17,451 bases of DNA, taken from assembly GCA_964415395.1 (NCBI GenBank), contig CAYPZU010000046.1:1-17451 (forward strand), written 5' to 3'. Positions 1 through 6,756 of this stretch are shown here, in pieces (the first letter of the stretch is position 1; every line of letters starts with the position of its first letter). The position numbers and the translations under genes are program-made. The DNA is from CAYPZU01 sp964415395 (GTDB taxonomy: Bacteria > Chlamydiota > Chlamydiia > Chlamydiales > SM23-39). The notes beneath the pieces are model-generated. The model saw only the letters and a program-made list of their open reading frames with translations. It had not been told where the DNA came from and did not search any database.

Positions 1-840
1 CTGGGTCCTGTGGGACCGGTAGCTCCAGTCGGCCCTGTGGAGCCAGTGGGACCGGTGATGCTGGGTCCTGTGGGTCCTGTCGGTCCCGTTGAACCTGTTG
101 GCCCTGTGGGTCCCGTGATGCTTGGCCCTGTGGGTCCTGTTTGACCCGTTGGGCCTGTTGGGCCTGTAACGCTTGGCCCGGTAGGCCCGGTAGATCCTGT
201 GGGCCCTGTCGGTCCAGTAACGCTTGGCCCGGTAGGACCTGTTTCGCCGGTAGGGCCAGTGGGTCCGGTAATGCCAGGTCCTGTTGGCCCTGTAGATCCG
301 GTGGGTCCTGTTGGCCCAGTTACGCCCGGTCCGGTCGGTCCTGTTTCACCAGTTGGACCAGTCGGGCCAGTGATGCTTGGCCCTGTTGGGCCTGTTGAAC
401 CAGTAGGCCCGGTAGGACCGGTAAATCCCGGGCCGGTAGGACCCGTTTCGCCAGTAGGGCCAGTAGGTCCGGTGACGCTTGGTCCTGTTGGCCCTGTGGG
501 GCCTGTAGGTCCGGTAAAACCTGGGCCTGTTGGTCCCGTAGGACCGGTCGAGCCAGTAAATCCAGGCCCGGTGGGACCCGTTTCACCTGTCGGACCGGTA
601 GGTCCGGTGATGCTAGGCCCGGTGGGTCCCGTTGACCCAGTCGGGCCAGTGAAGCTGGGACCTGTAGGCCCTGTTCCCCCGGTCGGCCCGGTCGGTCCCG
701 TAAAGCTGGGGCCTGTAGGTCCGGTGGAGCCTGTCGGCCCTGTGATGCTGGGGCCTGTCGGCCCCGTTGGCCCCGTGGGGCCAGTCGGTCCCGTAGGTCC
801 AGTAGGACCCGTCCATCCTGTAGGGCCGGTGGGACCAGTG
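1..840 (-). repeat. 9-nt Gly-Pro-Thr coding repeats in a 51-nt higher-order array
   Basis: The region is a tract of 9-nt units encoding Gly-Pro-Thr on the minus strand. Interruptions (plus-strand ATGCTGGGT, ACGCTTGGC, AATCCCGGG and similar) begin near 58, 118, 169, 220, 271, 322, 373, 424, 475, 517, 559, 610, 652, 700 and 742. The spacing is mostly 51 nt, with 42- and 60-nt variants, that is, one triplet of the collagen pattern lost or gained. All spacings keep the reading frame. Synonymous third-base differences between units suggest the array is not freshly amplified. Confidence 0.85.
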
Positions 841-1052
841 CCTCCGGTGCCGGAACCGCCGCCGCCGGTAGGACCGGTGGGGCCAGGAGTGCCGGGCGGA
901 CCGGGAGGGCCTTGCGGAGGGCGATTGTCGCAGTCTCTGCGGGCGAGCAGGGTCCCTTCAAAAAATGAATCGACGTCGGCAATCAGAGGGGATGTCAAAC
1001 AGGACGAGAGAAGAACGCCTCTCAAAGTCAGCGTAAGGAAGGATTCTTTCAT
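1..1052 (-). CDS. Exported collagen-like Gly-X-Y repeat protein (C-terminus beyond window)
   Basis: The minus-strand frame is open from the ATG at 1052 to the left edge, about 350 codons without a stop. The N-terminus MKESFLTLTLRGVLLSSCLT continues SPLIA-DVDS, which reads as a signal peptide cleaved after residue 25. A lipobox-like LSSC with Cys18 is an alternative, which would make a lipoprotein. After a short linker, GPPGPPGTPGPTGPTG begins near residue 48 and Gly-Pro-Thr triplets fill the rest. The pattern is broken about every 17 residues by GPSIT- or GPGFT-like steps. Collagen-like proteins of bacteria form surface trimeric fibres; that this one does is inference. The only Shine-Dalgarno-like sequence, AGGA, ends one base before the ATG, which is very close. 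The gene follows glgC on the same strand after 169 bp. The first 199 bases hold no upstream stop in this frame, so the full length is unknown. I am sure of the frame and the repeat, less sure of localisation. Confidence 0.88.
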   Translation of the reverse strand, partial: MKESFLTLTLRGVLLSSCLTSPLIADVDSFFEGTLLARRDCDNRPPQGPPGPPGTPGPTGPTGGGGSGTGGTGPTGPTGWTGPTGPTGPTGPTGPTGPTGPSITGPTGSTGPTGPSFTGPTGPTGGTGPTGPSFTGPTGSTGPTGPSITGPTGPTGETGPTGPGFTGSTGPTGPTGPGFTGPTGPTGPTGPSVTGPTGPTGETGPTGPGFTGPTGPTGSTGPTGPSITGPTGPTGETGPTGPGVTGPTGPTGSTGPTGPGITGPTGPTGETGPTGPSVTGPTGPTGSTGPTGPSVTGPTGPTGQTGPTGPSITGPTGPTGSTGPTGPTGPSITGPTGSTGPTGATGPTGP

Positions 1053-1221
1053 GTCCTGTTTCGCACCACGAAAATCTTTTTATTCCCAAGGATTTCCATC
1101 GAAAAGAAAAGAAGACAGGCGTCGATGAAAATGGAATGCATTTTCTCTGGAATAAATCTTCAAGGCAAGGAAAATTTTCATTGTGTGGAGGGGAGTGGAT
1201 TAAGAAAAGGAAAAGAACGTA

Positions 1222-2511
1222 TTAAAATTCGAATCCGTTCGGAATGCGCGCGCCCGCAGGGATGATGAGAATCCCTTCGCGTACATATAGGATGTCGCTC
1301 TCATATTGCTGGAGTTTTTTTTTGTTGATTAGCTTGACGTTATCGCCGATCCGAACATGTTCGTCGATGATCGCTTTTTCAATCAGGCAATTTTTCCCGA
1401 TGCCGAAATCGGGCTGCAGCAGCTTCCCTTCATGGGCAGGGGGCATGTAGAAATGGTTTCCCATCATCACCGTATCGCGGATCACTGTCCCTTGCTCAAT
1501 GCGGGAGCGGAGTCCGATTACGCTGTGGCGAATCTCCGCTGCTTCGATGACGCTCCCTTCGCAGATAATGGAATCGAAGATCTGCGTGCAGCGGATTTTG
1601 GGGCCTGGGAGAAAGGAGGGACGGGTGTAAATCGGATTCTTTTCATCGTAAGTGTTTAGGCCCTGGTTCGACGTGGTCAAAAGAAGGTTGGCTTCATAAT
1701 ACGAGGCGACTGTGCCGATATCTTCCCAATAGCCGTAGAAAATGAAAGCGGACGTTTTCGCTTGATGGACGGCATTCGTAATCAGGTGGTAGCCGAAATC
1801 GTGCCGCTGGTCGCTCTGCAAAAGCTGAATTAGAAATTCCCGTTTGAAAACGTAGATCCCCATCGATCCGAGATAGGAATTTTGTTTGGGGGGCTTGATT
1901 TTGCATTCGGAGAAAAAGCTCTCCGAGAGGACGAATTTTTTCATGACGTCAAGATCTTCCGGCTTTTCTGCAAAGTCGAGAATGCGGCTGTTTTTATCGA
2001 TCTTGAGCAGCCCCATCCGGCGCGCTTCTTTTTCCAAAACGGGGAGCGCGGCGATTGTCAGATCGGCCTCTTTTTCCTGCGCAAACGAGACCATTTGGCG
2101 GAAATCCAGATTGTAGAGCTGGTCTCCCGAGAGAATCAGGAAATAGTCGGCGCTTGACTTGAGCAGCGTCGGCAAATTCTTGCGCACCGCGTCGGCCGTC
2201 CCTTCGAACCACTGCTTCTCTCCGTTTTCGGCCATCTGGGGCGTCAGCACATCGACCGAGCCGGGATTGAAGACGTCGAAATGATAGGACTGGCTGATAT
2301 GGTGCTGCAGCTCGCCCGAGAGATACTGGGCGATGACGAAGATCTGCCGGAAATCGGAATTGATCGAGTTGGAGATAGGGATGTCGATGAGCCGGTATCT
2401 TCCGCCATAGGAAATCGCTGGCTTGGAATGGTGGAGGGTGAGCGGGTGCAGGCGGGTGCCCTGGCCTCCGGCGAGGATAACGGTAGCGACCTGAACCTGT
2501 GGTTTGCGCAT
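1222..2511 (-). CDS. glgC: Glucose-1-phosphate adenylyltransferase (ADP-glucose pyrophosphorylase)
   Basis: GlgC makes ADP-glucose from ATP and glucose-1-phosphate, the committed step of bacterial glycogen synthesis in the cytoplasm. The 429-aa product has the nucleotidyltransferase signature AGGQGTRLHPLT at residues 14-25 and SKPAISYGGRYRLIDIPIS at 29-47. It also has WFEGTADAVRKN at 101-112, LSGDQLYNLDF at 127-137 and the sugar-phosphate-site FAEKP at 180-184. From about residue 305 a left-handed beta-helix tail follows, as expected for this family, and the length is typical. The open frame runs upstream to 2631. I chose ATG 2511 because AAGG lies 6 nt before it and conserved sequence begins directly after. 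A weak promoter-like pair (TTGCTC, 17 nt, TATGGT; plus positions 2552-2557 and 2529-2534) lies just upstream. No other glg gene is visible, so it appears to be a single-gene unit here. Confidence 0.93.
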   Translation of the reverse strand: MRKPQVQVATVILAGGQGTRLHPLTLHHSKPAISYGGRYRLIDIPISNSINSDFRQIFVIAQYLSGELQHHISQSYHFDVFNPGSVDVLTPQMAENGEKQWFEGTADAVRKNLPTLLKSSADYFLILSGDQLYNLDFRQMVSFAQEKEADLTIAALPVLEKEARRMGLLKIDKNSRILDFAEKPEDLDVMKKFVLSESFFSECKIKPPKQNSYLGSMGIYVFKREFLIQLLQSDQRHDFGYHLITNAVHQAKTSAFIFYGYWEDIGTVASYYEANLLLTTSNQGLNTYDEKNPIYTRPSFLPGPKIRCTQIFDSIICEGSVIEAAEIRHSVIGLRSRIEQGTVIRDTVMMGNHFYMPPAHEGKLLQPDFGIGKNCLIEKAIIDEHVRIGDNVKLINKKKLQQYESDILYVREGILIIPAGARIPNGFEF

Positions 2512-2698
2512 AGAAAGCCTTAAGGCGCACCATAGGTATTCGCTATTTATCGAGCAAGGGCGGGGTAGAATTAAAAGGATCTGGGAGGATAGGGACCGCT
2601 CCATAAAAGGGATTGGGCTGTTATGCGCCAACTATAAAAATGAGCGTAAATGATTGATTGTCAGTTTGGAGTAGTTCGGTTGATGGAAAGTTTTGCTT

Positions 2699-2744
2699 TG
2701 ATAAAAATGCATACAGAATAGAATAAGTGCTTACATTTTTATCA
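2699..2744. repeat. 11-bp perfect inverted repeat TGATAAAAATG/CATTTTTATCA
   Basis: TGATAAAAATG at 2699-2709 is the exact reverse complement of CATTTTTATCA at 2734-2744, with 24 nt between. It lies about 190 bp upstream of the glgC start. The A/T-rich arms could be a protein site or a weak stem-loop; neither is shown by the sequence. Confidence 0.55.
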
Positions 2745-2760
2745 TATGAAGAAAGGGAGT

Positions 2761-2808
2761 GTTGCGCAACTCTTAGCTTGAAACGACTTGTCTTATTGCC
2801 AACAAGTC
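2761..2808. repeat. GTTGCGCAAC palindrome and adjacent GACTTGT/ACAAGTC stem
   Basis: GTTGCGCAAC (2761-2770) is a perfect 10-bp palindrome. Directly after it, GACTTGT (2785-2791) and ACAAGTC (2802-2808) form a 7-bp stem with a 10-nt loop. They lie between lipA and glgC and could be operator or transcript-end structures. Confidence 0.45.
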
Positions 2809-2810
2809 AT

Positions 2811-2892
2811 GATGGAATGATATAACGATTTGAACGATAAGATTTTATAATTTACTTCCCTATCGTTTTTATCGTTCCATCGTTTGATCGTT
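2811..2892. repeat. Cluster of six ATCGTT/AACGAT hexamers in an imperfect palindrome
   Basis: AACGAT occurs at 2824 and 2833. Its complement ATCGTT occurs at 2862, 2871, 2879 and 2887. Within each set the spacing is 8 or 9 nt. The outer arms, 2811-2829 and 2862-2881, are an imperfect inverted repeat of about 19 bp with a 32-nt middle. This looks like an iteron-like binding array, or a transcript-end hairpin for lipA; the sequence alone does not decide. Confidence 0.5.
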
Positions 2893-3056
2893 GATTTTGG
2901 TATGAAAGAGGGCTGCTCTCGTTGAATCGAGGTTATGCAACACACCCAATCGAAAAGACAAAAGCGCGCTGGAATGCTTTTCTAAAAGGGATAGGACATG
3001 ACGAGATTCCCTTCGAAGCCGTAGTTGTTGAAATCCGGAACTTTTTTCTCCCCATT

Positions 3057-3965
3057 TTAACTTTCGATGGCAAGGCCGCGGACGAAGAGGTTTGCGTTGT
3101 AGCTGGAGCGGACAAACGGCCCTGCGTACATGTGCTTGACGCCAAGGGATAAGCCGTATGTTTCATACGCTTTGAACTGGTCGGGATGGACGAACTCTTT
3201 GACGCGGAGCTTGGAGCGGCTGGCTTGGAGGTATTGGCCGATCGTGATGACGTCGCAGCCGGCCTGGTAGAGATCGCGGATCGTCTCCTCCACTTCAGCG
3301 GGAGTTTCGCCGAGGCCGAGCATGATCCCCGATTTGACGTAATAGACTTTGCCCGACTGTTTGGCGTGTTTTAGAACCGAGAGTGTCCGGTCGTATTCGG
3401 CTTTGTGCCGGATGCGCGGGGAGAGGGAACGGACTGTTTCGATGTTGTGGTTGAAGATTTCTGGGCGCTCGGCCAGGACGAGGTCAAGGGCGGCAAGATT
3501 TCCGGAGAAATCGGAGGTGAGCACTTCGACAGTCACATCCGGGTTTTCGAGGCGCACGGCGCGGATGATCGCGGCGATGGCGGACCCGCCTTGATCGGGC
3601 AGATCGTCGCGGGCGACCATGGTGATGACTACATGCTTAAGTCCCAGCTCTTTGACCGAATGCGCGATCCGGACCGGCTCGTCGGCTTCCGGCGCTTTCG
3701 GCGTCTTGCTGAAATCGATGTCGCAGAAGCCGCAGTTCCGGGTGCATTCTTTGCCCAAAGCGAGGAAGGTGGCTGTTTTTTTCGTGTAGCATTCGAAGCG
3801 GTTCGGACATTTCGCCTCTTCGCATACGGTATTGAGCCTGTATTTTTCCAAGATCGCGTTCGTCTTGAAAATCTGCCCGCCGGGAGGGAGCTTCCGATGG
3901 AGCCAGGAGGGGAACCTTCCGGTTCCTTCTTCGGGATTTTCAGGGAGAACGTTCAGCTTGCTCAT
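3057..3965 (-). CDS. lipA: Lipoyl synthase
   Basis: LipA is a radical-SAM enzyme that inserts two sulfurs into protein-bound octanoyl groups to make lipoyl cofactors of the 2-oxoacid dehydrogenases and the glycine cleavage system. The 302-aa protein has the auxiliary iron-sulfur cluster cysteines C48, C53 and C59 (CEEAKCPNRFEC). The radical-SAM CxxxCxxC is C74, C78 and C81 (CTRNCGFC). The C-terminal RSSY motif at 286-289 supplies the serine ligand known in this family. Length is typical. Its ATG at 3965 overlaps the lpdA stop as ATGA, indicating one transcript and coupled translation with the E3 component that uses lipoyl groups. Confidence 0.96.
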   Translation of the reverse strand: MSKLNVLPENPEEGTGRFPSWLHRKLPPGGQIFKTNAILEKYRLNTVCEEAKCPNRFECYTKKTATFLALGKECTRNCGFCDIDFSKTPKAPEADEPVRIAHSVKELGLKHVVITMVARDDLPDQGGSAIAAIIRAVRLENPDVTVEVLTSDFSGNLAALDLVLAERPEIFNHNIETVRSLSPRIRHKAEYDRTLSVLKHAKQSGKVYYVKSGIMLGLGETPAEVEETIRDLYQAGCDVITIGQYLQASRSKLRVKEFVHPDQFKAYETYGLSLGVKHMYAGPFVRSSYNANLFVRGLAIES

Positions 3966-5365
3966 CGTTTCGCTTTGGGCGGGAAGTTAATCGGAGTTTC
4001 GAGGGCGATCAGCGCCGCTTCGTGCCACGCTTCGGCCACGGTGGGGTGGGCGTGGATCGTATCGGCAATCGATTCGAGAGTGAGTTCATTTTGAATCGCC
4101 AGCGCCATTTCGGCAATCAGGTTGGACGCCTCGTGCCCAATCACAATCGCTCCCAAAATCTGCCCCGTCTTTTTGTCGGAAATGATCTGGGCGAAGCCGT
4201 CGGTTTCCATTGCGGCCTGGGCTTTCCCGAGAGCCTGGAAGGGGAACAGTCCTGTCGTTGCATTGTAACCAGCCTGCTGTGCCTGTTCGAGCGTCAGTCC
4301 GACGGTTGCGATTTCGGGGGAGGTGAAGACGACGGCGGGCACCGCTTCATAGTGCATCGCCGCCTCGCCGCCCGCAGCGTTGATCCCCGCGACGACGCCC
4401 TGGTGGGAGGCGACATGGGCGAGCATCCATTTGCCTGTCACATCGCCGATCGCGTAGATCCCGCGCACGGCCGTTTCCATTTTGTCATTCGTCTCCAGAA
4501 AGCCTCGCTCCGTCGTCTTCAGCCCCGCGTTTTCGAGCTTCAGCCCGTCCGTATAGACCTTTCTCCCGACCGAAACAAGCGCCATTTCGGCTTCCATCGT
4601 CTTGCCGCCTTCCAGCGTAATCAAAACGGCTTTGCCTCGATTCTGAATGGTCTGCACTTTCACATTCGTCTGGATGTCGATGCCCTTTGCAGTAAACGTT
4701 TTCGTCATGAATTGAGACACCGTCGGACCTTGCGCCGTCAAAATCGTCGGCAGCGCTTCGAGAATCGTGACCTTTGTTCCCAGTTCCGCGAACAAAGAGG
4801 CGAATTCGCAGCCGATGTAGCCGCCGCCTACGATCGCCAAACTCTTTGGCGCCTGCATCAGTTCAAGAATCGAAGTCGAGTTCAAGATCCGCTCGTGGTC
4901 GCAGGGGAAGGCTTTGATATCCATCGGCACGGACCCGGTTGCGATAATCACTCGATCCGCCTGAACGAACACATTATCCTGTCCAACGATCTTCAGCGAA
5001 AACGGCGTTTCGAACTCGGCATTGCCTCTATAAATCGTAATCTTGTTCGTCTTGATCAGTCCTTCCAGGCTCATCCGAATTTTCCCGACCACCTGGTCTT
5101 TCCGTTTTTTCATCTGGTCGTAGTGGAACGAAACGGGGCCGGTCGTAATGCCGAATTCTGAAGCTCTCTTCACGTTATGGAGGACAGCAGCGCCGGATAA
5201 AAGAGTCTTGGTGGGGATGCAGCCGACGTTGAGGCAGCAGCCTCCGATCAGCCCTTTTTCGATCAGGGCGACCGATTTGCCCATTTGGGCGGCTTTGATC
5301 GCGGCCACATATCCGCCAGGTCCTGACCCGATCACAGCCACATCATGCTTTTTTCTCTCGACCAT
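3962..5365 (-). CDS. lpdA: Dihydrolipoyl dehydrogenase (E3)
   Basis: This FAD/NAD flavoprotein reoxidises dihydrolipoyl groups of 2-oxoacid dehydrogenase complexes. The 467-aa product has the FAD-binding GSGPGGYVAA near residue 13 and the redox disulfide motif GGCCLNVGCIPTK at 41-53 (pair C44/C49). It also has the NAD-binding GGGYIGCEFASLFAELG, the second FAD-binding IYAIGDV, and the C-terminal catalytic HAHPTVAE with H440 and E445. The frame is open to 5437; I chose ATG 5365 because AGGA lies 5 nt upstream and the family N-terminus starts there. The residue before the catalytic Cys, usually Thr, is an extra Cys (C43). lipA follows with a 4-nt overlap. The divergent gene at 5602 probably shares the 236-bp upstream region. 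Confidence 0.95.
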   Translation of the reverse strand: MVERKKHDVAVIGSGPGGYVAAIKAAQMGKSVALIEKGLIGGCCLNVGCIPTKTLLSGAAVLHNVKRASEFGITTGPVSFHYDQMKKRKDQVVGKIRMSLEGLIKTNKITIYRGNAEFETPFSLKIVGQDNVFVQADRVIIATGSVPMDIKAFPCDHERILNSTSILELMQAPKSLAIVGGGYIGCEFASLFAELGTKVTILEALPTILTAQGPTVSQFMTKTFTAKGIDIQTNVKVQTIQNRGKAVLITLEGGKTMEAEMALVSVGRKVYTDGLKLENAGLKTTERGFLETNDKMETAVRGIYAIGDVTGKWMLAHVASHQGVVAGINAAGGEAAMHYEAVPAVVFTSPEIATVGLTLEQAQQAGYNATTGLFPFQALGKAQAAMETDGFAQIISDKKTGQILGAIVIGHEASNLIAEMALAIQNELTLESIADTIHAHPTVAEAWHEAALIALETPINFPPKAKR

Positions 5366-5454
5366 TTCGTTCCTCATTTTTTGGGCTTGCTGCGGCTTCG
5401 ATGAATCGATCCTCCCCGGTCGGAGCGCGGATTTCATCCGCTTCGATTCCTCTT

Positions 5455-5477
5455 TGCCTCGCTAAGCCGCGGAGGCA
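5455..5477. repeat. TGCCTC/GAGGCA stem-loop upstream of lpdA
   Basis: TGCCTC (5455-5460) pairs with GAGGCA (5472-5477) around an 11-nt loop. It lies about 90 bp upstream of the chosen lpdA start, in the region likely to be its leader. The rest of 5366-5573 is GC-rich near this stem and holds no gene I can support. Confidence 0.35.
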
Positions 5478-5573
5478 GCTGCGCTGCGGGACTTTTTCAT
5501 CCGGCCAGATCCGCAAAAAAACTGATTTTAGCCGATGGGCAAAAAAGGTGCTAATCGAAAAATCTTTCTCATA

Positions 5574-5597
5574 TATACTGTGCCCTTAACCGGGCAC
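5574..5597 (+). promoter_or_regulatory. Possible -10 box and start-proximal hairpin for the zinc-ribbon gene
   Basis: TATACT at 5574-5579 matches the sigma70-type -10 consensus well; no good -35 is visible 16-18 nt upstream. GTGCCC (5580-5585) and GGGCAC (5592-5597) then form a perfect 6-bp GC stem with a 6-nt loop. The stem ends four bases before the ATG at 5602, where a ribosome-binding site would be expected; none is recognisable. If transcribed, the stem could hinder initiation. Confidence 0.35.
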
Positions 5598-5601
5598 GCA
5601 T

Positions 5602-6072
5602 ATGAAACCGAAAAAGCGTCAAAAAATGTGTTATAACTGCGAAGGGGAAGTGGACCTCGACGTGATCGTCTGCCCTTTTTGCGCCGCCGACCTGCGCGCC
5701 GAAAAGCCTGAGCAGCAGTACCCTGCCTACAACCCCGCCTCATCGGTCAAAGCGCTCAACCCCGCGCCAGTTAATACGCAGACCTCGAAATCTCTCTACC
5801 CGCCCGCGCAGGCTGCCGAAGAAGAAGCTCCCCAGGAACAGGAAGCGGTCCTCCCGATGGAAGAGGCTTCCGAAAGCGAGGGGAAAACCATGATCGGCCC
5901 AACGATCCTGCTCGCTTTGGGCGTGCAGCTCGCCCTTTTCGGTCTGATGATGGCGCTTTTTTCCAGCAAAGGGGTCTTCGTCCTCAAGTGGGACGCCCGC
6001 CTCTGGTTCCTCTACCTGCTTGCCTCGGCGCCGCTCATTATTTTCGGCTACCGCGCTCTATCGAAGTTGTAA
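5602..6072 (+). CDS. Zinc-ribbon protein with two C-terminal membrane segments
   Basis: I cannot name this gene. The 156-aa product starts with a basic stretch and two CxxC pairs (C10/C13 and C24/C27), a treble-clef or zinc-ribbon knuckle. Residues 35-98 are a Pro/Glu/Ala-rich, low-complexity acidic linker. Two hydrophobic segments follow at about 100-120 and 133-152, with a short basic tail. This predicts a membrane-anchored protein with the zinc ribbon in the cytoplasm. In Chlamydia a small hypothetical gene also sits beside lpdA as I recall, so this may be its counterpart; that is unverified. The start lacks a Shine-Dalgarno sequence, and an internal ATG at 5626 is an alternative that would still keep C10. 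The next gene starts 48 bp downstream on the same strand. Confidence 0.75.
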   Translation: MKPKKRQKMCYNCEGEVDLDVIVCPFCAADLRAEKPEQQYPAYNPASSVKALNPAPVNTQTSKSLYPPAQAAEEEAPQEQEAVLPMEEASESEGKTMIGPTILLALGVQLALFGLMMALFSSKGVFVLKWDARLWFLYLLASAPLIIFGYRALSKL

Positions 6073-6120
6073 AAATTTTTTCTGCGGCGTATTCTTGCCT
6101 GCTTTTCAGCCGAGGGATTT

Positions 6121-6756
6121 ATGGCAGCGCAGATATCCGAAAGCTTTGGCTTCGCATCGGTAACGCTAGGAGAGAACTTTCCGCGCACTCTGAAAATTTC
6201 CTTTGTGTCAAAAGAGAAGACTGAGGAGGCGGCCCGCCGCTTTTTTGCGGGCGATTTCTCCCAATTCGGGATCGTGAAAATAGCGCGCGCAGGATTCATG
6301 GCCGTCTTCACCTTCGAAACAGCCGAACGCTGCGCCGCTTTCTCCGCACAAGTGGAGGCGCTGACAGGAAAACTCTATCTCAAAAGCTGCCAGAAAATTT
6401 CTCTTCTTGTCAGAAAAGAGGAGAAGGTCCCTTCTTCCGTGTATCGGATCGAATTCAATTTGGCCGATGGCGCGCGCGATTTCAGCTTGCGGAGCTGGAG
6501 CGAATTAAGGCGGCGCGCCCATTTTTCCAAAGAGCCTGACGGACTCTCCATCATCATTTCGCCCATGGCTCCTACGGATGCTCTCTGGGTCGGAAAGGAG
6601 CTGGCTCGAATTTTTGGGAAAGAGATCTCCTCCTGCGGAGAAGTTCCCACTCTCTCTCCCGCCCCTCTCCGGGCGGATAAAGTTGTTTGTGATCCGATCG
6701 TCCGGCCTCAAGCTCCCAGCCCGGGGGAAGCTCAGAAGAGCGGGCCGAAGAAATAG
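6121..6756 (+). CDS. Orphan 211-aa protein of unknown function
   Basis: I do not recognise a family. The ATG is preceded by GAGGG four bases upstream, and the frame is open for 211 codons with codon use like its neighbours. The product has no signal peptide or membrane segment. It seems to hold two mixed alpha/beta halves (about 1-90 and 95-165) and a Pro/Ala-rich, probably disordered tail from about residue 170. It lies 48 bp behind the zinc-ribbon gene and may be cotranscribed. Its last 25 bp overlap the 3' end of the antiporter gene on the opposite strand. The long minus-strand frame at 6505-7845 overlapping it is a shadow of the antiporter. Confidence 0.7.
   Translation: MAAQISESFGFASVTLGENFPRTLKISFVSKEKTEEAARRFFAGDFSQFGIVKIARAGFMAVFTFETAERCAAFSAQVEALTGKLYLKSCQKISLLVRKEEKVPSSVYRIEFNLADGARDFSLRSWSELRRRAHFSKEPDGLSIIISPMAPTDALWVGKELARIFGKEISSCGEVPTLSPAPLRADKVVCDPIVRPQAPSPGEAQKSGPKK

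Larger units (their letters stand above)
2512..3056. other. 545-bp non-coding gap between glgC and lipA
   Basis: No convincing gene lies here. The 76-codon plus-strand frame at 2922-3152 uses TTG and runs into the lipA coding region, so I treat it as chance. The DNA is AT-rich and contains several symmetric elements listed separately: an 11-bp inverted repeat (2699-2744), the perfect palindrome GTTGCGCAAC (2761-2770), a 7-bp stem (2785-2808) and a hexamer cluster (2811-2892). As lipA and glgC are both on minus, the gap should hold the end of the lpdA-lipA transcript and the glgC promoter. I see no clear intrinsic terminator and no tRNA. Confidence 0.6.

Noticed and set aside
320..982. 220-codon minus-strand frame overlapping the collagen gene
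   Set aside because: It is a shifted reading of the same repeat with Arg/Leu-rich low-complexity sequence and no signal or domain.
199..1128. 309-codon plus-strand frame of Gly-Pro-Val repeats
   Set aside because: It is the complement of the Gly-Pro-Thr array. Only the minus frame has a signal peptide and perfect collagen pattern, and the plus frame has a GTG start within the repeats and runs into unrelated DNA.
2922..3152. 76-codon plus-strand frame between glgC and lipA
   Set aside because: It uses TTG, has no ribosome-binding site and overlaps the conserved 3' end of lipA.
4022..5161. 379-codon plus-strand frame antisense to lpdA
   Set aside because: It is antisense to a conserved enzyme and His/Arg-rich, as expected for a shadow frame of GC-rich coding DNA.
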